From positions 1-7,579 of the forward strand of contig CAKQPR010000036.1 in assembly GCA_934270565.1 (NCBI GenBank): DNA of 7,579 nt. Direction: 5' to 3'. Both the position numbers and the translations under genes were made by a program. Below the pieces are notes generated by a model. The model was not told the DNA's origin. It searched no databases and was given only the letters and a program-made list of their open reading frames with translations. Origin of the DNA: an uncultured Clostridia bacterium. Lineage in GTDB: Bacteria > Bacillota > Clostridia > Christensenellales > Pumilibacteraceae. Positions 5,560-7,579 of the stretch are shown piece by piece. Position 1 is the first letter of the stretch, and the number at the start of each line of letters is the position of its first letter.

Positions 5560-7236
5560 ATGCAATACAAGTCGGATATAGAAATCGCTCAGGCGTGCAA
5601 ACTCAGACCTATCGGCGAGATCGCCGAAGCGGCGGGCATCGACGAAAAATACGTCGAAACTTACGGTCGGTACAAAGCCAAAATCGACCCCGCGATCCTC
5701 GGCGAAAAACGTCCCGACGGCAAGCTTGTGCTTGTCACCGCGATAACGCCCACCCCCGCGGGCGAGGGCAAAACGACTACTACGATCGGACTTGCGGACG
5801 GGCTTAAAAGGATCGGGAAACGCGTTTCGGTCGCGCTCCGCGAACCTTCGCTCGGGCCCGTTTTCGGCGTAAAGGGCGGCGCGGCGGGCGGCGGCTACGC
5901 GCAAGTCGTTCCGATGGAGGATATAAACCTTCATTTTACGGGCGATTTTCACGCGATCGGCGCGGCGAATAACCTTCTCGCGGCGATGCTCGACAATCAT
6001 ATTCATCAGGGTAACGCGCTCGGCATCGATCCCCGCCGCATAACGTGGCGCCGTTGCGTCGATATGAACGACCGCCAGCTTCGCAATATCGTTGACGGGC
6101 TCGGCGGCAGAACGAACGGCGTTCCGCGCGAGGACGGTTTCGACATTACCGTCGCGAGCGAAATCATGGCTGTGCTTTGCCTGTCCTCGTCGCTTGCCGA
6201 CCTCAAAGCCCGCCTCGGCAGGATAATCGTCGGCTACACTTACGACGGAAAACCCGTCACCGCTTCCGATCTCAAAGCCGCGGGCGCGATGACCGCGCTT
6301 TTAGTCGAAGCGATAAAACCCAACATCGTTCAGACCCTCGAAGGTACGCCCGCTTTCGTGCACGGCGGACCGTTCGCGAACATAGCGCACGGTTGCAATT
6401 CGGTTATGGCAACCCGAGTCGCGCTTAAAACCGCCGATTACGTCGTTACCGAAGCGGGTTTCGGAGCCGACCTCGGCGCAGAAAAATTTCTCGATATAAA
6501 GTGCCGCAAAGCGGGGCTTACTCCCGACGCGGTAGTAATGGTCGCCACCGTCCGCGCGCTCAAAATGCACGGCGGCGTCGCGAAATCCGACCTCGGCGCG
6601 GAAAACCTCGACGCGCTCGGCAAGGGACTTCCCAACCTTCTTCGCCACGTTTCGAATATCGTTGACGTGTACAAGCTCCCGTGTGTGGTCGCGATCAATC
6701 GTTTCCCGACCGATACCGACGCGGAAATCGCGCTTCTTGCCGAAAAATGCGCCGAAAAGGGCGTAAACGTCGTGCTTTCCACCGTTTGGGCGGAAGGCGG
6801 CAAAGGCGGCGAAGCGCTCGCCCGCGAGGTCGTCAGACTTTGCGAGGAGGAGAAGGGGAACTTCACGTTCTCTTACGACCTCGATCTGCCGCTCGACAAG
6901 AAAATCGAAGCCGTCGTAAGGAAAATCTATCGCGGCTCGGACGTAAATATTCTGCCCGCCGCCCGCCGTCAGCTCGACGAAATCGCTTCGCTCGGCTTCG
7001 GCGATCTTCCCGTGTGTATCGCGAAAACGCAATACTCGTTCTCCGACGATCCGTCTTTGCTCGGCGCGCCCGAAAACTTCACCGTCACCGTCCGTTCCGC
7101 CCGCGTTTCCGCCGGCGCCGGTTTCGTCGTCGTCCTCACCGGCGATATCCTCACCATGCCCGGGCTCCCCCTGCACCCCGCCGCGGAGAACGTAGACGTG
7201 GATACGGACACCGGTCTTATATCCGGCCTCTTTTAA
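5560..7236 (+). CDS. fhs: Formate-tetrahydrofolate ligase
   Basis: A 558-residue cytosolic enzyme making 10-formyl-THF from formate, THF and ATP, the one-carbon donor for purine rings and, in acetogens, a Wood-Ljungdahl step. Length matches the monofunctional bacterial family (about 555-560). The P-loop is TPTPAGEGKTTTTIGLADGL (63-82). The conserved REPSLGPVFGVKGGAAGGGYAQVVPMEDINLHFTGDFHAI block spans 94-133. FVHGGPFANIAHGCNSVMAT, followed by TEAGFGADLGAEKF, lies mid-protein, and the C-terminus carries GDILTMPGLP. AGGAG at 5547-5551 is 8 bases from the ATG. It lies 21 bases after the PurD-like gene and is the last gene of the ZTP-controlled operon. No key motif is missing. A terminator follows. 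Confidence 0.97.
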   Translation: MQYKSDIEIAQACKLRPIGEIAEAAGIDEKYVETYGRYKAKIDPAILGEKRPDGKLVLVTAITPTPAGEGKTTTTIGLADGLKRIGKRVSVALREPSLGPVFGVKGGAAGGGYAQVVPMEDINLHFTGDFHAIGAANNLLAAMLDNHIHQGNALGIDPRRITWRRCVDMNDRQLRNIVDGLGGRTNGVPREDGFDITVASEIMAVLCLSSSLADLKARLGRIIVGYTYDGKPVTASDLKAAGAMTALLVEAIKPNIVQTLEGTPAFVHGGPFANIAHGCNSVMATRVALKTADYVVTEAGFGADLGAEKFLDIKCRKAGLTPDAVVMVATVRALKMHGGVAKSDLGAENLDALGKGLPNLLRHVSNIVDVYKLPCVVAINRFPTDTDAEIALLAEKCAEKGVNVVLSTVWAEGGKGGEALAREVVRLCEEEKGNFTFSYDLDLPLDKKIEAVVRKIYRGSDVNILPAARRQLDEIASLGFGDLPVCIAKTQYSFSDDPSLLGAPENFTVTVRSARVSAGAGFVVVLTGDILTMPGLPLHPAAENVDVDTDTGLISGLF

Positions 7237-7264
7237 TTTTGACGGCGGCTTTTCGCGAATAACT

Positions 7265-7345
7265 TCATAAAACTACAAAATCCCGAACATCGCCGTACCT
7301 ATAGTACTGTCTCGTTCGGGATTTTTTGTTTTCTTCGTTATTCAT
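7265..7345 (-). CDS. Truncated 26-residue copy of the RQYYxYG protein
   Basis: The first 22 residues (MNNEENKK...RQYYRYGDVRD) are identical to those of the frame at 7338-7568, because it lies on the perfect outer repeat. It then leaves the repeat and stops after FVVL. Its ATG overlaps the stop of the upstream frame (ATGAATAA, 7338-7345). The middle-to-left repeat spacing is 112 rather than 111 bp, which shifts the frame and creates this separate start. I see it as the degenerate end unit of the array, and it may not be translated. The fhs terminator occupies the same DNA on the other strand. Confidence 0.3.
   Translation of the reverse strand: MNNEENKKSRTRQYYRYGDVRDFVVL
7277..7327 (+). terminator. 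Terminator of the glyA-fhs operon, inside repeat copy A
   Basis: AAAATCCCGAAC (7277-7288) and GTTCGGGATTTT (7314-7325) form a perfect 12-pair stem with a 25-base loop. The loop holds GTAC/GTAC around CTATA, so it can branch. T's continue to 7327. It stands 40 bases after the fhs stop. The flanking A-run and T-run make it potentially bidirectional. It is unusual because the same DNA is one unit of the tandem repeat and contains a small reading frame on the opposite strand. Confidence 0.75.
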
Positions 7346-7579
7346 CGAAAATCCGCTCGTCAAAATAATACCGTTCTATAAACGATAGTTTTATCCCGAG
7401 TTCGCCGTACTCGTAGTACTGTCTCACTCCGATTACCTCGTTTGCCTTGCGGAGCATCAAAAATCGCCGCGCTAAAAACACCTGTTTAGAAACGTTAATT
7501 TTATCCCGAACATCGCCGTACCTATAGTACTGTCTCGTTCGGGATTTTTTGTTTTCTTCGTTATTCATCGAAAATCCGC
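7280..7579. repeat. Tandem ~111-bp repeat array, perfect 77-bp outer copies, runs off the right edge
   Basis: The block at 7280-7356 recurs without a mismatch at 7503-7579, exactly 223 bp away, and the second copy is cut by the window end. A diverged copy lies between: the CGCCGTAC core occurs at 7291, 7403 and 7514, a period of 112 and 111 bp. The spacer parts also align (CATC-AAAATC ... TTTTATCCCGA). The outer copies carry the palindrome ATCCCGAAC ... GTTCGGGAT, and the middle copy has lost it. The array probably continues beyond 7579. I recognise no known element. Confidence 0.85.
7338..7568 (-). CDS. Small repeat protein with two RQYYxYG units, unknown function
   Basis: A 76-residue frame starting MNNEENKKSR and ending ERIFDE, with no family I recognise. 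It contains two copies of a 37-residue repeat: RQYYRYGDVRDKI (12-24) and RQYYEYGELGIKL (49-61). In the repeats Tyr-Tyr-x-Tyr-Gly is kept although the DNA differs at many bases and the palindrome of the outer copies is lost in the middle copy. That favours real coding. The composition is rich in Arg, Lys, Glu, Tyr and Phe, with no signal peptide or membrane segment. The upstream side is at the window edge, so the frame might belong to a longer gene or series. No clear ribosome site is seen, and its stop overlaps the next small frame by 8 bases. A spurious ORF over a DNA repeat remains possible. Confidence 0.45.
   Translation of the reverse strand: MNNEENKKSRTRQYYRYGDVRDKINVSKQVFLARRFLMLRKANEVIGVRQYYEYGELGIKLSFIERYYFDERIFDE

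Noticed and set aside
5185..7176. Long - strand open frames opposite the PurD-like gene and fhs (5185-6006 and 6301-7176)
   Set aside because: They are shadows of strong codon bias in the + strand genes, with no ribosome site or recognisable domain.
7280..7579. CRISPR array or transposon end at the right edge
   Set aside because: The unit is about 111 bp with related rather than unique spacers, there are no cas or transposase genes, and no terminal inverted repeats with a target duplication are visible.

Overview
The window is a stretch of bacterial chromosome, most likely from an uncultured gut-type member of the Bacillota (class Clostridia). This rests on strong GGAGG/AAGGAG ribosome binding sites, textbook TTGAC(A/C)/TATAAT promoters, intrinsic terminators, a clostridial-type formate-tetrahydrofolate ligase and a ZTP-type riboswitch. 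The five main genes all lie on the + strand. No phage, transposon, CRISPR, tRNA or rRNA gene is visible.

Layout. 1-165 is non-coding apart from a short palindromic intergenic repeat at the left edge. 166-2733 is a pyrimidine-salvage unit: an extended -10 promoter, a 35-codon leader ORF that ends on the first base of an intrinsic terminator after a U-rich tract, then uraA (uracil permease), upp (uracil phosphoribosyltransferase) and a terminator. The leader resembles the UTP-sensing pyrBI attenuator of enteric bacteria. 2758-7327 is a one-carbon/purine unit: promoter, ZTP (pfl-motif) riboswitch overlapping a terminator, glyA (serine hydroxymethyltransferase), a divergent PurD-like ATP-grasp protein, fhs (formate-tetrahydrofolate ligase) and a terminator. 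7280-7579 is a tandem repeat of about 111 bp that runs off the right edge. Read on the - strand it encodes small proteins with a repeated RQYY(R/E)YG motif.

How the genes work together. UraA imports uracil and Upp converts it to UMP with PRPP, so controlling both by pyrimidine level through the leader makes sense. GlyA makes glycine and 5,10-methylene-THF from serine, and Fhs makes 10-formyl-THF from formate. Both feed purine synthesis, and ZTP/ZMP builds up when 10-formyl-THF is short, so a ZTP ON-switch in front of them is the expected logic. The middle gene descends from the glycine-using purine enzyme PurD but lacks most of its signature motifs, so its present role is unknown.

Most worth following up: the pyrBI-like attenuator in a Gram-positive-type genome, the degenerate PurD paralogue inside a ZTP-controlled operon, and the right-edge repeat that appears to be both a terminator on one strand and a repeat-protein gene on the other.
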